From positions 255,501 to 319,500 of the forward strand of contig NZ_VFJB01000003.1 in the NCBI RefSeq assembly GCF_008362905.1: a DNA stretch of 64,000 bases, written 5' to 3'. Under the pieces are notes generated by a model. That model saw only the letters and a program-made list of their open reading frames with translations. It searched no databases and was not told the DNA's origin. The position numbers and the translations under genes were made by a program. This stretch comes from Deferribacter autotrophicus. GTDB taxonomy: Bacteria; Chrysiogenota; Deferribacteres; Deferribacterales; Deferribacteraceae. Below, one piece after another: positions 16,389-26,398 of this stretch (position 1 is the first letter of the stretch; each line of letters opens with the position of its first letter).

Positions 16389-16710
16389 ATTGTTTTGTGT
16401 GACATTCTATGCATTTATCAAGATCTGCGTGATAACCATCTTTCGGCCATTTATCATGGCAATCAAAACATCTATCACCACAACCATCGTTCATAGTTGA
16501 AAAGATGGAAAGATCGTTCGATGATTTTTTGTGGCAGGTGGCACACATGGTCATTGATATGTGAGTTTCATCATCTATTAACTTTTGGTGACATGTCATG
16601 CAATCACCGGCACAACCTGCATTAACTTTTGTAGTATTTAAGCAAAAAGTGAAGTATATAAGTATTCCTGTACATAATCCAAATAAAGTAGTCCTTTTTC
16701 TGTTAAACAT
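16387..16710 (-). CDS. Small periplasmic tetraheme c-type cytochrome
   Basis: This 107-residue protein has an N-terminal signal sequence (hydrophobic LFGLCTGILIYFTFCL, cleavage near VNA-G) and four CXXCH motifs: CMTCH, CATCH, CFDCH and CIECH. It would carry electrons in the periplasm. The signal peptide requires the start at 16710, which places the first 73 bases inside the 3' end of hemW, in a different frame. Its close relatives and redox partners cannot be named from sequence alone. Confidence 0.85.
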   Translation of the reverse strand: MFNRKRTTLFGLCTGILIYFTFCLNTTKVNAGCAGDCMTCHQKLIDDETHISMTMCATCHKKSSNDLSIFSTMNDGCGDRCFDCHDKWPKDGYHADLDKCIECHTKQ

Positions 16711-17711
16711 ACTTTATCACCTTTTATAGTTAATAATCCTTGATGAGTGAGGCCATCTATGTTTTTCATTATATTCAATTCTATAGGGATTGCAATATCT
16801 ACTCCCTCGATCATTCGTAATCCAAATATTAGATTTTCAATCAACACATCTTTATTTCTAATGATAGTATAATTTTCATATTGAAAAGGGGATTGGATAT
16901 ACGCGAAGATATTAGTACAATGAGACCATCTGATCCTTTTATGTTTTTTATTAATCATGGAGTGCGCTGCAGCACCAAGTCCTATGTAATCGTGCATTTT
17001 CCAATAAATTATGTTGTGTTTGCACTGGAAGCCAGGTTTTGCAAAATTTGAAATTTCATATTGTATGTAGCCTTTTTCCTGCAGTAGATTTCTTATTTTA
17101 TACATTGATGTTTTTTCAACTGGGGGTGATTCTGATAGAAATAATGTATCAAAGGAGTAACTATAGGCTGAGATATGATTAGGAGCTAAATCACATAATT
17201 TTTTTAGTGATTTTATTGTAATTTCTTCATCAATATTTGGAATATCATAAATTAAATCTACATTGAAGTTAAATCCAAATTTTTTTATAAAATATGTTGC
17301 TCTGTAAACATCAGATTGTGTGTGTATCCTTCCTAGAAATTTTAATACATTATTATTCATAGATTGAACACCGAGACTGATTCTGTTGACCCCATATTCT
17401 TTTAAAATTTTTAATTTTTCTGGACTTAAACTTTCTGGATTTGCTTCAATGGTAAATTCTAAAGGTTCTTTTTTAAGCAGGGATAAAAGCTTATTGAGAA
17501 AGTCTGACAAAGTAACAGGGGCTAAAATAGAAGGTGTGCCACCACCTATGTAAATAGTATCAAATTCATAATTCTTGTATAGTTCAAATTCCTTTAAAAG
17601 GGCTTTTGTATATTTTGAAATTAAACTCTTATCAAACTGAGTAATGGAATAAAAACCACAATATTTGCACTTGCTTTTACAAAATGGTATATGTATATAT
17701 AGGCCTCGCAT
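16638..17711 (-). CDS. hemW: Radical-SAM heme chaperone HemW
   Basis: The protein of 357 residues begins MRGLYIHIPFCKSKCKYCGFYS, giving the CxxxCxxC radical-SAM motif plus the extra cysteine typical of HemW/HemN. YIGGGTPSIL and FTIEANPESL follow, then the HemW C-terminal domain (GFGL-like GLGAAAHS). HemW delivers heme to respiratory enzymes; many are misnamed coproporphyrinogen oxidases. Co-transcription with a tetraheme cytochrome that overlaps its end fits a heme-related role. Confidence 0.88.
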   Translation of the reverse strand: MRGLYIHIPFCKSKCKYCGFYSITQFDKSLISKYTKALLKEFELYKNYEFDTIYIGGGTPSILAPVTLSDFLNKLLSLLKKEPLEFTIEANPESLSPEKLKILKEYGVNRISLGVQSMNNNVLKFLGRIHTQSDVYRATYFIKKFGFNFNVDLIYDIPNIDEEITIKSLKKLCDLAPNHISAYSYSFDTLFLSESPPVEKTSMYKIRNLLQEKGYIQYEISNFAKPGFQCKHNIIYWKMHDYIGLGAAAHSMINKKHKRIRWSHCTNIFAYIQSPFQYENYTIIRNKDVLIENLIFGLRMIEGVDIAIPIELNIMKNIDGLTHQGLLTIKGDKVCLTEKGLLYLDYVQEYLYTSLFA

Positions 17712-17765
17712 GGGAGTTATTTTATAATTTAAAATGTAAAATGCAAATATAAAAGGGATAACTCA

Positions 17766-19493
17766 TTGAAACTTTTAAAAAGAATCTGGCGTTATTTTGA
17801 AAAATACAAGCTTTACATTATCTTATCTTTTCTCTTTTCACTAATTGTAGCTGCAAGTAACGGAGCTACAGCATACATTATCAAACCAGCACTTGATGGT
17901 ATTTTTATAAATAAGGACAGAGAAAAGCTAATTTACATGCCCATTTTAATCATTGCCATATATTTAATAAAAGGAACTTTCAGATTCTTACAAAACTATC
18001 TAATGCGAAAAACTGGTCAAAAAGTTGTTGAAGCAATTAGGAATGATTTATATGACAAAATTATAATGCTGCCCCTAAAGTTTTTTTCTCAAAGCTCTAC
18101 GGGTATGCTTATGTCAAGAATTACAAATGATGTAAACCTAATGCAGTCATCCATACCATCTTTTGTAACAGGAATAAGAGAATGCTTTTCAATACTTGGG
18201 TTGGCTGCTGTGGTGTTATATCAAGACCCTTATCTTGGTACATTTGCCCTTTTTGTTTTACCGATCATTGTGCTTCCAATCGTAAAAATTGGGGAAAAAA
18301 TCAAAAAGTACAGTAAAAAAGGCCAACATAAAATGGGTGATTTATCATCTGTTTTGCAGGAAACTTTTAGTGGCATAAAAGTAGTAAAAGCTTTTGTAAT
18401 GGAAGAAAAAGAGAAAGAAAAGTTTAGAAAACACAACGCAACTTTTGTCAAATATGAACTTAAGAGGATGATTTACAATGAAATCAGCTCTCCATTGATG
18501 GAACTAATTGGAGCAATCGGAATAGCTTTAGTGGTTTATTATGGTGGTTTAAAAGTCATAAACGGAGAATCTACGCCAGGTACTTTTTTCTCATTTATGG
18601 CTGCAATAGCAATGATGTATGATCCATTCAAAAGAATAAATTCTGCAAACAATGCAGTCCAGGCTGCAATTGGGGCGGCTGAACGAGTTTTTGAAGTAAT
18701 GGATACTCACAATGAAATACTTGAGAATGATGGTACTTTAGAGTGCGATGCAAGAAATAAAATTATCGAATTTAAAAATGTCTATTTTAGATATGACAAC
18801 AACGAACGTTATGTGCTTGAAAATATCAATCTCAAGGTCGAGCCTGGCACAACTGTAGCTCTTGTCGGCTCAAGCGGTGCCGGTAAAAGTACATTCGTTA
18901 ACCTGATCCCCAGGTTTTATGATGTAACAGGTGGTGCAATATACATAGGTGGAACAGATATCAGAGAATTTAAAGTTTATTCATTAAGAAAAAATATTGG
19001 AATTGTATCCCAAGAACCATTCTTATTTAATGATACTATAAAAAACAACATAGCATATGGTGCAGAAAATATAACGGAAGAAGATATCATCAATGCTGCA
19101 AAAGCAGCTTATGCCCATGATTTTATAACAGAACTACCAAATGGTTATGATACAGTTATAGGTGAAAGAGGAGTAAGACTATCAGGGGGGCAACGTCAGC
19201 GAATTACTATTGCAAGAGCATTAATAAAAAACCCACCTATTCTGATACTGGATGAAGCCACTAGCGCTTTGGACACAGAAGCAGAAAAGATTGTACAGAA
19301 AGCCCTTGAAAATCTTATGAAAGGAAGAACAAGCTTTGTAATAGCCCATAGATTATCAACAATATTGAATGCGGATATAATAGTTGTTTTAAAAGATGGT
19401 AAAATCGAAGCCACAGGAAAACATACTGAATTATTAGAAAAATCCCCTACTTATAAAAAACTTTATCAGATGCAGTTTCAAGATGGTGAATAA
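17766..19493 (+). CDS. msbA: Lipid A/LPS ABC exporter MsbA
   Basis: This 575-residue half-transporter has a six-helix membrane domain (about residues 15-300) and an ATPase domain with Walker A GSSGAGKST at 368-376, signature LSGGQRQRI near 472 and Walker B ILILDEATSALD. MsbA flips lipid A-core across the inner membrane. The start codon is TTG at 17766; no better start lies nearby, and MKLLKRIWRYFEKYK is a typical beginning. It opens the lipopolysaccharide cluster and is followed by a glycosyltransferase 3 bases later. Confidence 0.92.
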   Translation: MKLLKRIWRYFEKYKLYIILSFLFSLIVAASNGATAYIIKPALDGIFINKDREKLIYMPILIIAIYLIKGTFRFLQNYLMRKTGQKVVEAIRNDLYDKIIMLPLKFFSQSSTGMLMSRITNDVNLMQSSIPSFVTGIRECFSILGLAAVVLYQDPYLGTFALFVLPIIVLPIVKIGEKIKKYSKKGQHKMGDLSSVLQETFSGIKVVKAFVMEEKEKEKFRKHNATFVKYELKRMIYNEISSPLMELIGAIGIALVVYYGGLKVINGESTPGTFFSFMAAIAMMYDPFKRINSANNAVQAAIGAAERVFEVMDTHNEILENDGTLECDARNKIIEFKNVYFRYDNNERYVLENINLKVEPGTTVALVGSSGAGKSTFVNLIPRFYDVTGGAIYIGGTDIREFKVYSLRKNIGIVSQEPFLFNDTIKNNIAYGAENITEEDIINAAKAAYAHDFITELPNGYDTVIGERGVRLSGGQRQRITIARALIKNPPILILDEATSALDTEAEKIVQKALENLMKGRTSFVIAHRLSTILNADIIVVLKDGKIEATGKHTELLEKSPTYKKLYQMQFQDGE

Positions 19494-19496
19494 TCT

Positions 19497-20546
19497 ATGA
19501 AAATTCTTCATATAGATACAGGTAAAGAGTGGCGCGGTGGACAACGTCAAGTATTTATACTTCATAAAAACCTTTTAAAAAATAATATAGATAGTTTTCT
19601 CGTGTGTAATGAAAATGGGATATTATATTCAAAAGCTAAAGATGAACTGCAAAATGTAATCAGTTTACCAGGAAATATATTTCAAGGTATTTTTAATTTG
19701 AAAAAGATTCTTAGAAAAATAAATCCAGATATTTTGCATTTTCATGATGGAAAAAGTTTAAATTTTATAGAATTTATGCCTGCTAGTATGAAAAAAATTG
19801 AAACGAGAAGGGTGTCTTATCCAATATCTTTTTTTTCAAGGAAAGTTAAATACTCTTTATGTGATTATCACGTGGCTGTTTCTGAGGAAATTGCTGAATA
19901 TTTAAGGCAATTTTTTAAAAATGTTTTTGTAATAAACAGTTGTATAGAAATAGATAGATTTGTTTTGAAAAAACCTAAAAATCCTTTTAAAAAGCGGTTT
20001 AATAAAAATATTCTTTTTGTAGGTTCATTTTCAAAGCAGAAAGGGATTGAGGTTTTATTGGAAGCATTTAAAAGTGTGGTTGAACAAATAGGAGATGTTG
20101 GTCTTCATCTTGTTGGAGGCGGTTCATTGGAAAAAGATTTATGGAAAATGGTAGATGATTTGGGTATAGTTGATAATGTACTTTTTTATGGATTTCAGAA
20201 AGAGGTTGAACAATTTTATTTTTTTGCTGATCTTGTAGTTGTACCTTCTGTAGATGGAGAAGGTTCAAGTGGTGTTATTAAAGAGGCTTTAGCCAGCGGA
20301 AAGACTGTAATTGCAAGTAATTTAGATGCAAATAAAGAAATCATTAAGGATAATTATAATGGAATTCTTTTTGAGAATAAAAACAAGAGCGATTTATCGA
20401 ATAAAATTAAACTTGTTTTAAATCATAAAATAGTGTTGGACAAAAATAAAATATTGGAAACGGCAAAACAATTTTCTTGTGAGAAAATGACATATAAATA
20501 TATAAAAATATATGATGAAATACTAAACAAAGATGGAAGGTTATGA
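19497..20546 (+). CDS. GT4-family glycosyltransferase
   Basis: This 349-residue GT-B glycosyltransferase begins [18 protein letters not shown]. Its C-terminal half has the retaining-transferase pattern [20 protein letters not shown] and [20 protein letters not shown], which is the E-x7-E nucleotide-sugar motif. It probably adds a core or O-chain sugar on the cytoplasmic face. Donor and acceptor are unknown. It follows msbA by 3 bases and overlaps rfbA by 4. Confidence 0.85.
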   Translation: MKILHIDTGKEWRGGQRQVFILHKNLLKNNIDSFLVCNENGILYSKAKDELQNVISLPGNIFQGIFNLKKILRKINPDILHFHDGKSLNFIEFMPASMKKIETRRVSYPISFFSRKVKYSLCDYHVAVSEEIAEYLRQFFKNVFVINSCIEIDRFVLKKPKNPFKKRFNKNILFVGSFSKQKGIEVLLEAFKSVVEQIGDVGLHLVGGGSLEKDLWKMVDDLGIVDNVLFYGFQKEVEQFYFFADLVVVPSVDGEGSSGVIKEALASGKTVIASNLDANKEIIKDNYNGILFENKNKSDLSNKIKLVLNHKIVLDKNKILETAKQFSCEKMTYKYIKIYDEILNKDGRL

Positions 20547-21433
20547 TGAAAGGGATTATACTTGCTGGTGGAAAAGGAACAAGATTATATCCTTTAACTC
20601 AGGTTGTTTGTAAACAATTATTACCTATATATGATAAGCCATTAATATACTATCCTTTGTCTCTTTTAATGCTTGCCGAAATAAGGGACATTTTGATTAT
20701 ATCTACTCCTGAAGATACTCCGAAATTTAAGGATTTATTAGGAGATGGGAAAAAATACGGAATAAATATTAGTTATGCTATTCAGAATAAGCCAGAAGGG
20801 ATTGCCCAAGCTTTTTTAATTGGTGAAGAATTTATAGGTGATGATAATGTATGTCTTATTTTGGGGGATAATATTTTTTACAGCGATGGATTAACGAATA
20901 TTTTAATCAAAAGTAAGATGCTTATAGAAAAAGAAGGTGGTGCCCTTGTTTTTGGGTATTATGTTAATAATCCAAGTGAATATGGAGTTGTTGAGTTTGA
21001 TAAAGAAGGTAATGTCCTTAGTATAGAAGAAAAACCTGCTCAACCGAAAAGTAATTATGCTGTAATAGGACTCTATTTTTATGATAACGATGTTATAAAA
21101 ATTTCTAAAGAGATAAAACCTTCTGCAAGAGGGGAATACGAGATAACTTCAGTTAATGAAAAATATTTAAAAAAAGGAAAATTAAGGGTAGAGCTTTTGG
21201 GAAGAGGATTTGCCTGGCTTGATACTGGTACTCATAACTCAATGCTTGAAGCGAGTAACTTTATTAAGATAATAGAGGAAAGGCAAGGATTGAAAATTGG
21301 TTGTATTGAAGAAATTGCTTTTAGAAAAGGGTGGATAAATAAAGATAAAGTTTTAGAGCTTGCTAAGCCTTTGATGAATAGTGGTTATGGCCAGTATTTG
21401 TTAAGATTGGTGGGAGAAGCAAATGAGTTGTAA
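20543..21433 (+). CDS. rfbA: Glucose-1-phosphate thymidylyltransferase
   Basis: The protein of 296 residues has the nucleotidyltransferase signature [27 protein letters not shown] near its start and [26 protein letters not shown] and [16 protein letters not shown] further on. It makes dTDP-glucose. The start is ATG at 20543 or 20546, within the ATGATG overlapping the preceding stop. rfbB follows with an 11-base overlap. rfbC and rfbD are not in the window, so the pathway may branch from dTDP-4-keto-6-deoxyglucose. Confidence 0.93.
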   Translation: MMKGIILAGGKGTRLYPLTQVVCKQLLPIYDKPLIYYPLSLLMLAEIRDILIISTPEDTPKFKDLLGDGKKYGINISYAIQNKPEGIAQAFLIGEEFIGDDNVCLILGDNIFYSDGLTNILIKSKMLIEKEGGALVFGYYVNNPSEYGVVEFDKEGNVLSIEEKPAQPKSNYAVIGLYFYDNDVIKISKEIKPSARGEYEITSVNEKYLKKGKLRVELLGRGFAWLDTGTHNSMLEASNFIKIIEERQGLKIGCIEEIAFRKGWINKDKVLELAKPLMNSGYGQYLLRLVGEANEL

Positions 21434-22433
21434 GACCATATTGGTTACAGGTGGTTGTGGTTTTATAGGAACAAATTTTATCAAATATGTTTTTTATGAT
21501 ACCGATTTTGATGGTATAATAATTAATATAGACAAATTAACTTATGCAGGCCGAAAGGAAAATTTAATAGATATTGAGACTAATTTTAAAGAAAGATATA
21601 TTTTTAAGAAACTTGATATTTGTGATTTTGCTGCACTGGAAGACTTGTTTACCCAATACAAAATTGACTGTATTGTGCATTTTGCTGCTGAATCGCATGT
21701 GGATAAGTCGATAACGGGTCCTCAACAGTTTATTTATACTAATATTATTGGGACATTTAATTTGCTTGAGGCAATAAGAAAGTATTGGGCATGTTCAGAG
21801 TCTAATAATAGGTTTATACATATTAGTACTGATGAAGTTTATGGTTCATTAGGGCAAGAAGGTTATTTTTATGAGAGTAGCTGTTATAATCCTAGAAGCC
21901 CATATTCAGCTTCGAAAGCGTCAAGTGACCATCTCGTAATGTCTTATTATTATACATACAACTTGCCCGTTATTATTACGAATTGCTCAAACAACTATGG
22001 TCCATACCAGTATCCTGAAAAATTAATACCTTTGATGATACTAAATATGTTAAAGGAAAAGCCTTTGCCTGTATATGGAGATGGGCAAAATGTGAGAGAC
22101 TGGTTGTATGTAAAGGATCATTGTGAAGCAATATGGTTAGTGCTGGGTAATGGGAAAGTGGGTGAGAAATATAATATTGGTGGAGAAAATGAATGGAGAA
22201 ATATAGATTTAGTTAACTATCTCTGTGAAATTGTTGCAGAGAAGTTAGGGAAACATCGAGATTATTTCAAAAAATATATTACTTTTGTTAAAGATAGACT
22301 AGGTCATGATAAAAGATATGCTATCAATTGTGACAAGATAAAAAAAGAATTAAATTGGTCTCAGCGAACACCTTTTGATGAAGGTATAAGTAATACAGTT
22401 GAATGGTATATTAAGAAATATTGGAATAGATAA
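21423..22433 (+). CDS. rfbB: dTDP-glucose 4,6-dehydratase
   Basis: This 336-residue extended short-chain dehydrogenase has GGCGFIG near residue 10 for NAD binding, [22 protein letters not shown] and the catalytic [10 protein letters not shown] (Tyr-x3-Lys). [18 protein letters not shown] is typical of RmlB. It converts dTDP-glucose to dTDP-4-keto-6-deoxyglucose. The DegT-type aminotransferase two genes downstream could aminate this product. Confidence 0.94.
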   Translation: MSCKTILVTGGCGFIGTNFIKYVFYDTDFDGIIINIDKLTYAGRKENLIDIETNFKERYIFKKLDICDFAALEDLFTQYKIDCIVHFAAESHVDKSITGPQQFIYTNIIGTFNLLEAIRKYWACSESNNRFIHISTDEVYGSLGQEGYFYESSCYNPRSPYSASKASSDHLVMSYYYTYNLPVIITNCSNNYGPYQYPEKLIPLMILNMLKEKPLPVYGDGQNVRDWLYVKDHCEAIWLVLGNGKVGEKYNIGGENEWRNIDLVNYLCEIVAEKLGKHRDYFKKYITFVKDRLGHDKRYAINCDKIKKELNWSQRTPFDEGISNTVEWYIKKYWNR

Positions 22434-23185
22434 TGGAAAAAATTTCAGTAGTTATATTGACTTTTAATGGAGAAAAATATTTGGAAGCATGTTTGTCACA
22501 AATATCAAAAATAGGCGATGAAATAATTATTGTTGACTCAGGTAGTAGTGATAATACTATTTCTATTGCCAAAAAATTTACTGATAAAATTTTTTTTCAT
22601 GAGTTTGAGAATTATGGAAGGCAATGCAGATATGCGGTTTCACTTACTGCATGCAAATGGGTGTTTGTAGTTGATCAAGATGAAATATTAACAGATGCTC
22701 TTGTTGATGAGATAAAATATCTGAAATTAACGGGCTTTGATTGTGATGGTTATTATATTAAAAGGGATAACTATTTATTTGGAAAGTTGATAAAACATGG
22801 TGGATGGGGAGATGATTATGTGCTTAGGCTATTTAATAAAGAAAAAGGGGAGCATACAGATAACAATTTTTCTGTGGTAAAAACTGAAGGTATGACAAAA
22901 AAATTGAAACATTCTATAAAACATTATCCTTATGATTCTGTGCATGAATATTTATCTAAAATGCATTCTTATGCAAACCATTCGGCAAAGGAAATGTTAT
23001 CACAAAACAAAACTTTTAAATTAAGAAAATTAATTTTAAATCCTTTTGGTAGATTTTTTAAAAAATATATATTAGAATTCGGTTTTTTAGATGGATTACA
23101 TGGATTTGTTTTGGCCGTTTTTTCTTATTATTTTGTTTTTCTTAAATATTTAAGATTTTGGGAGCTAAAAAGAAATGAAAAGTAA
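22433..23185 (+). CDS. GT2-family glycosyltransferase, WaaE/KdtX-like
   Basis: This 250-residue GT-A transferase has VILTFNGEKYLEACLSQI at the start, IIIVDSGSSDNT, and VVDQDEIL as the acidic metal-binding motif. The later KHGGWGDDYVLRLFNKEKG and HYPYDSVHEYLSKMHSYA resemble WaaE/KdtX lipopolysaccharide core transferases. A hydrophobic C-terminal segment may anchor it to the membrane. The start overlaps the rfbB stop by one base. Confidence 0.82.
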   Translation: MEKISVVILTFNGEKYLEACLSQISKIGDEIIIVDSGSSDNTISIAKKFTDKIFFHEFENYGRQCRYAVSLTACKWVFVVDQDEILTDALVDEIKYLKLTGFDCDGYYIKRDNYLFGKLIKHGGWGDDYVLRLFNKEKGEHTDNNFSVVKTEGMTKKLKHSIKHYPYDSVHEYLSKMHSYANHSAKEMLSQNKTFKLRKLILNPFGRFFKKYILEFGFLDGLHGFVLAVFSYYFVFLKYLRFWELKRNEK

Positions 23186-24374
23186 ACCTGCTATTGAAGG
23201 TGGAAAACCTGTTAGGGATTCATTTTTAGTTTTTGGACAGCCAGATATAAGTGATGATGAATTGAATGAAGTAATAGATACAATCAGATCAAAATGGATT
23301 GGTACTGGACCAAAAACTCATAAATTTCAAGAAGAATTCAGAAAATATATTGGAGCAAAATATGCTCATGCAACAAACTCATGTACAGCTGCACTTCATT
23401 TATCTTTAATAGCAGCAGGAATCAAACCAGGAGATGAAGTTATCACTACTCCGATGACTTTTTGTGCAACGGCAAATGCTATTATCCATGCAGGAGCAAC
23501 ACCTATTTTTGTTGATATCGACAAAACGACATTAAATATTGATGTAAATAAAATAGAGGAAAAAATCACTAAAAAAACTAAGGCTATCTTGCCTGTACAC
23601 TTTGCCGGTCGTCCATGTAATATGGATAAAATACAAGAAATAGCGAAAAAATATAATTTAGTAGTTATTGAAGATGCTGCTCATGCGATAGAAGCGTATT
23701 ATAAAAACAAAAAAATCGGTACAATAGGTGATTTAACATGCTTTAGTTTTTATGTAACAAAAAATATGACAACAGTAGAAGGTGGTATGGTTACAGGCAA
23801 TAACGAAGAATTAATAAATAAAATCAGAATTTTAAGCTTACATGGTATGGACAAAGATGCCTGGAAAAGATATTCTGATGAAGGATATAAACATTACATG
23901 GTTGTTGAAGCAGGTTTTAAATACAATATGACGGATATCCAAGCATCTTTTGGTTTGCATCAGTTGAAAAAAATAAATGAAAACTTCGAAAAAAGAAAAA
24001 AGATTTGGAAAATGTATGATGAAGCTTTTGCTGATTTACCTTTAATCAAATTGGCTAATCCTGATGATTCAGGACTTCATGCCAGACACCTATACATCAT
24101 GATTTTAGACTTAGGCAGATTAAAAGTTAATAGAGACTACATTCTTGAAGCACTTACAAAAGAAAATATCGGTGTTGGCGTACACTATATTTCGCTTCAT
24201 AAACATCCTTATTACAAAAATCTACTTAATTTAAAAGATGATGATTTTCCTAACTCATCATTTATTTCTGATAGAACGATAAGTATACCTTTTGGAAGTT
24301 ATTTGAGTGATAGGGATGTTGAGGATGTAATAAATGCAGTAAGGAAAATTTTAACATTTTATTGGGAAGGGTAA
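23175..24374 (+). CDS. DegT/DnrJ/EryC1/StrS-family sugar aminotransferase
   Basis: The protein of 399 residues is a PLP-dependent sugar aminotransferase. The pattern ATNSCTAALHLSLIAAGI binds cofactor phosphate, VIEDAAHAIEA carries the PLP-contacting aspartate, and CFSFYVTKNMTTVEGGM carries the Schiff-base lysine. The N-terminal DSFLVFGQPDISDDELNEV and C-terminal GVGVHYISLHKHPYY are typical. It probably makes an amino sugar for the O-chain, perhaps from the RfbB product. It overlaps the preceding gene by 11 bases. Confidence 0.88.
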   Translation: MKSKPAIEGGKPVRDSFLVFGQPDISDDELNEVIDTIRSKWIGTGPKTHKFQEEFRKYIGAKYAHATNSCTAALHLSLIAAGIKPGDEVITTPMTFCATANAIIHAGATPIFVDIDKTTLNIDVNKIEEKITKKTKAILPVHFAGRPCNMDKIQEIAKKYNLVVIEDAAHAIEAYYKNKKIGTIGDLTCFSFYVTKNMTTVEGGMVTGNNEELINKIRILSLHGMDKDAWKRYSDEGYKHYMVVEAGFKYNMTDIQASFGLHQLKKINENFEKRKKIWKMYDEAFADLPLIKLANPDDSGLHARHLYIMILDLGRLKVNRDYILEALTKENIGVGVHYISLHKHPYYKNLLNLKDDDFPNSSFISDRTISIPFGSYLSDRDVEDVINAVRKILTFYWEG

Positions 24375-24375
24375 G

Positions 24376-25230
24376 ATGAAACTTAGTGACTATGAAATTG
24401 TAACTGCAGCAGATAAAAATTATATTGAATTTGCTAAAGCATTTACCAGAAGCGTAAACTTAACATTAAACAAAACTCCATATATTTTCGATTTAGGTGG
24501 CATTAGCTTGTATAAGGATTCTTTAAATGCGCAGTTTATTGATATTAGCGTTAATTCTGATTATAATAAAATTAATAAGCAAAATTGTATTAGGACAATA
24601 CATAAACCTGAGTGCATAAAATATTTTATAAATAAATTTAAAAAACATTTTATTTTTATCGATGCAGATTGTTTGTTTTTAAAAAATAGTTTTTTGCCAA
24701 GTGTAGATGTTGACATTTTTTTTACATTTAAAATTTATAAGGATCAAACTTGTAAAGATTTTCAAAAAAATGGCATTATAAATGCTGGCGTTTTAATATT
24801 TAATGTCAATGAATTTAATATAGAGAGATTGAATAAATTCATTGATAAATGGCATGAATATTGTCTTAGAGATTCAGAAATTACTGACCAAAAGGCATTA
24901 AGTTTAATATTAGAACAATATTTGGATATTCGCAATTTATTAACTTCAAAATTTGAAACAGAAGAGATAAGTTTTAGATTTTTGTCTTCGGAGCTTTATA
25001 ATGATACAAGCTGCAAAACTGGCGTTATTTGGCACTTTAAACAAGCTGCAAGAGAACAACAGAAATTTAAGAATTTTGTTAGAATATCAAAAAATGTTAA
25101 GCTTTATAGTGCGATAAGGGAAATAAATTTAATTTTATATAAAATTAAAAAATTGTTAAATCCTAAAAGATATGCGAAAAGATATATAAATGAATTGCGA
25201 TTATATTTGGAGAAAGAGAATGCAACTTAA
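24376..25230 (+). CDS. GT8-like nucleotide-sugar transferase
   Basis: This 284-residue protein has a GT-A-like core: KHFIFIDADCLFLKN provides a DxD motif near residues 96-98, and NGIINAGVLIFNVNEF resembles the acceptor-side loop of GT8-type enzymes. SEITDQKALSLIL matches the D-Q segment common in that fold. The family cannot be named with certainty. The C-terminus is lysine-rich. It lies between the aminotransferase and the O-antigen ligase and overlaps the latter by 11 bases. Confidence 0.65.
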   Translation: MKLSDYEIVTAADKNYIEFAKAFTRSVNLTLNKTPYIFDLGGISLYKDSLNAQFIDISVNSDYNKINKQNCIRTIHKPECIKYFINKFKKHFIFIDADCLFLKNSFLPSVDVDIFFTFKIYKDQTCKDFQKNGIINAGVLIFNVNEFNIERLNKFIDKWHEYCLRDSEITDQKALSLILEQYLDIRNLLTSKFETEEISFRFLSSELYNDTSCKTGVIWHFKQAAREQQKFKNFVRISKNVKLYSAIREINLILYKIKKLLNPKRYAKRYINELRLYLEKENAT

Positions 25231-26398
25231 TTCTAATAATTTATATAAATTAAGTTTGTTCCTGTATATAGTGTTTTTGCCAATTTCTATATCAATAAGG
25301 CAAGCAGGAATCATATTATTGACTTTGGTTTTTGTTTATGATTGTTTTAAAAACAAAGCATATTATGTTCTTTTTAAATGGACAGAAAATAAGTTTTTAT
25401 TAATTTTTTTGTGTTATCTTTTATTTAATTCTTTATTTGTAAGTATGGATTCAAGGACATCCTTAGATGTTCTTTTTAACGCTATTTGGCAATGTTTCTT
25501 GGTTTATTATATTTTGTCATCTATTACCATTAGTAAAAAAGTGGATAAAAATTATATTCTTTTGCTTCTTATGATAAGTGTGACCATACAAGGTATTGAT
25601 GGTATCTATCAATTTGTTACAGGTTATGATTTTATCAAACACTTAAAACCATTTGGTGATAGATTGACTGCTTCTTTAGATACTCCAAGAGTGGGCAATT
25701 TTGTAAGTCTGTCTTTACCAGCATTTTTTGCTTACTATTTTAGAAATAATGACACTTTTGAATCATGGAAAGCAAAATTGTTGCTTTTTGTAGCATTTTT
25801 ACCTCCACTATTTCTTTTAATTTTTTCTAAGACAAGAAGTGGATGGGTTGGTTTTTTTGTTTTTTTATCAATTTTTTCGTTTTATAATGTTAGAAAGCTT
25901 TTTTTACCTGTTTTTTCTATTTTAGTTTTGATTTTATTTTTTTTCAAAAAAATTATATTAAATAGGTTAAACTTTAATATAATTTTGAATGATCCTCGCT
26001 TTGAATTATGGACTATTGCCTTAAAATTGTTTAAATTAAAACCTATTTTTGGACATGGTGTAGCGACATTTTGTAATGCTTTTAATTACTACCACTTATA
26101 TCCTACAAAAACCTCAAGGCATATACAACATCCTCATAATATATATGTTCAATTTTTATCTGAGACTGGTATTATAGGGTTGTTGTTATTTTTTACCTTT
26201 ATTTTCGGCAGATTATTTAATTTATTAAAGACTTTTTTAAAAACTAAGTCAATATTATTATGGATTTATGTAGCATGGATATGTTCATATTTAGCCACTG
26301 CTTTTAGTGCTCATAATTTTTTTAGAACATGGTGGTTAGGAACATTCATGATAGTATTTGCTATTACCTCGCCTGAAGATGAAACCAGTTCTTTTTAG
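25220..26398 (+). CDS. O-antigen ligase/polymerase (WaaL/Wzy_C family)
   Basis: The protein of 392 residues is strongly hydrophobic with about ten to twelve membrane segments. The large periplasmic loop region contains LTASLDTPRVGNF, FGHGVATFCNAF and the HPHNIYVQFLSETGIIG motif of the Wzy_C domain. It would join O-chain to lipid A-core or polymerise units at the periplasmic face. The frame is open from 25190, but 25220 has a purine-rich AGAAAGAGA upstream and avoids a long overlap. Confidence 0.82.
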   Translation: MQLNSNNLYKLSLFLYIVFLPISISIRQAGIILLTLVFVYDCFKNKAYYVLFKWTENKFLLIFLCYLLFNSLFVSMDSRTSLDVLFNAIWQCFLVYYILSSITISKKVDKNYILLLLMISVTIQGIDGIYQFVTGYDFIKHLKPFGDRLTASLDTPRVGNFVSLSLPAFFAYYFRNNDTFESWKAKLLLFVAFLPPLFLLIFSKTRSGWVGFFVFLSIFSFYNVRKLFLPVFSILVLILFFFKKIILNRLNFNIILNDPRFELWTIALKLFKLKPIFGHGVATFCNAFNYYHLYPTKTSRHIQHPHNIYVQFLSETGIIGLLLFFTFIFGRLFNLLKTFLKTKSILLWIYVAWICSYLATAFSAHNFFRTWWLGTFMIVFAITSPEDETSSF

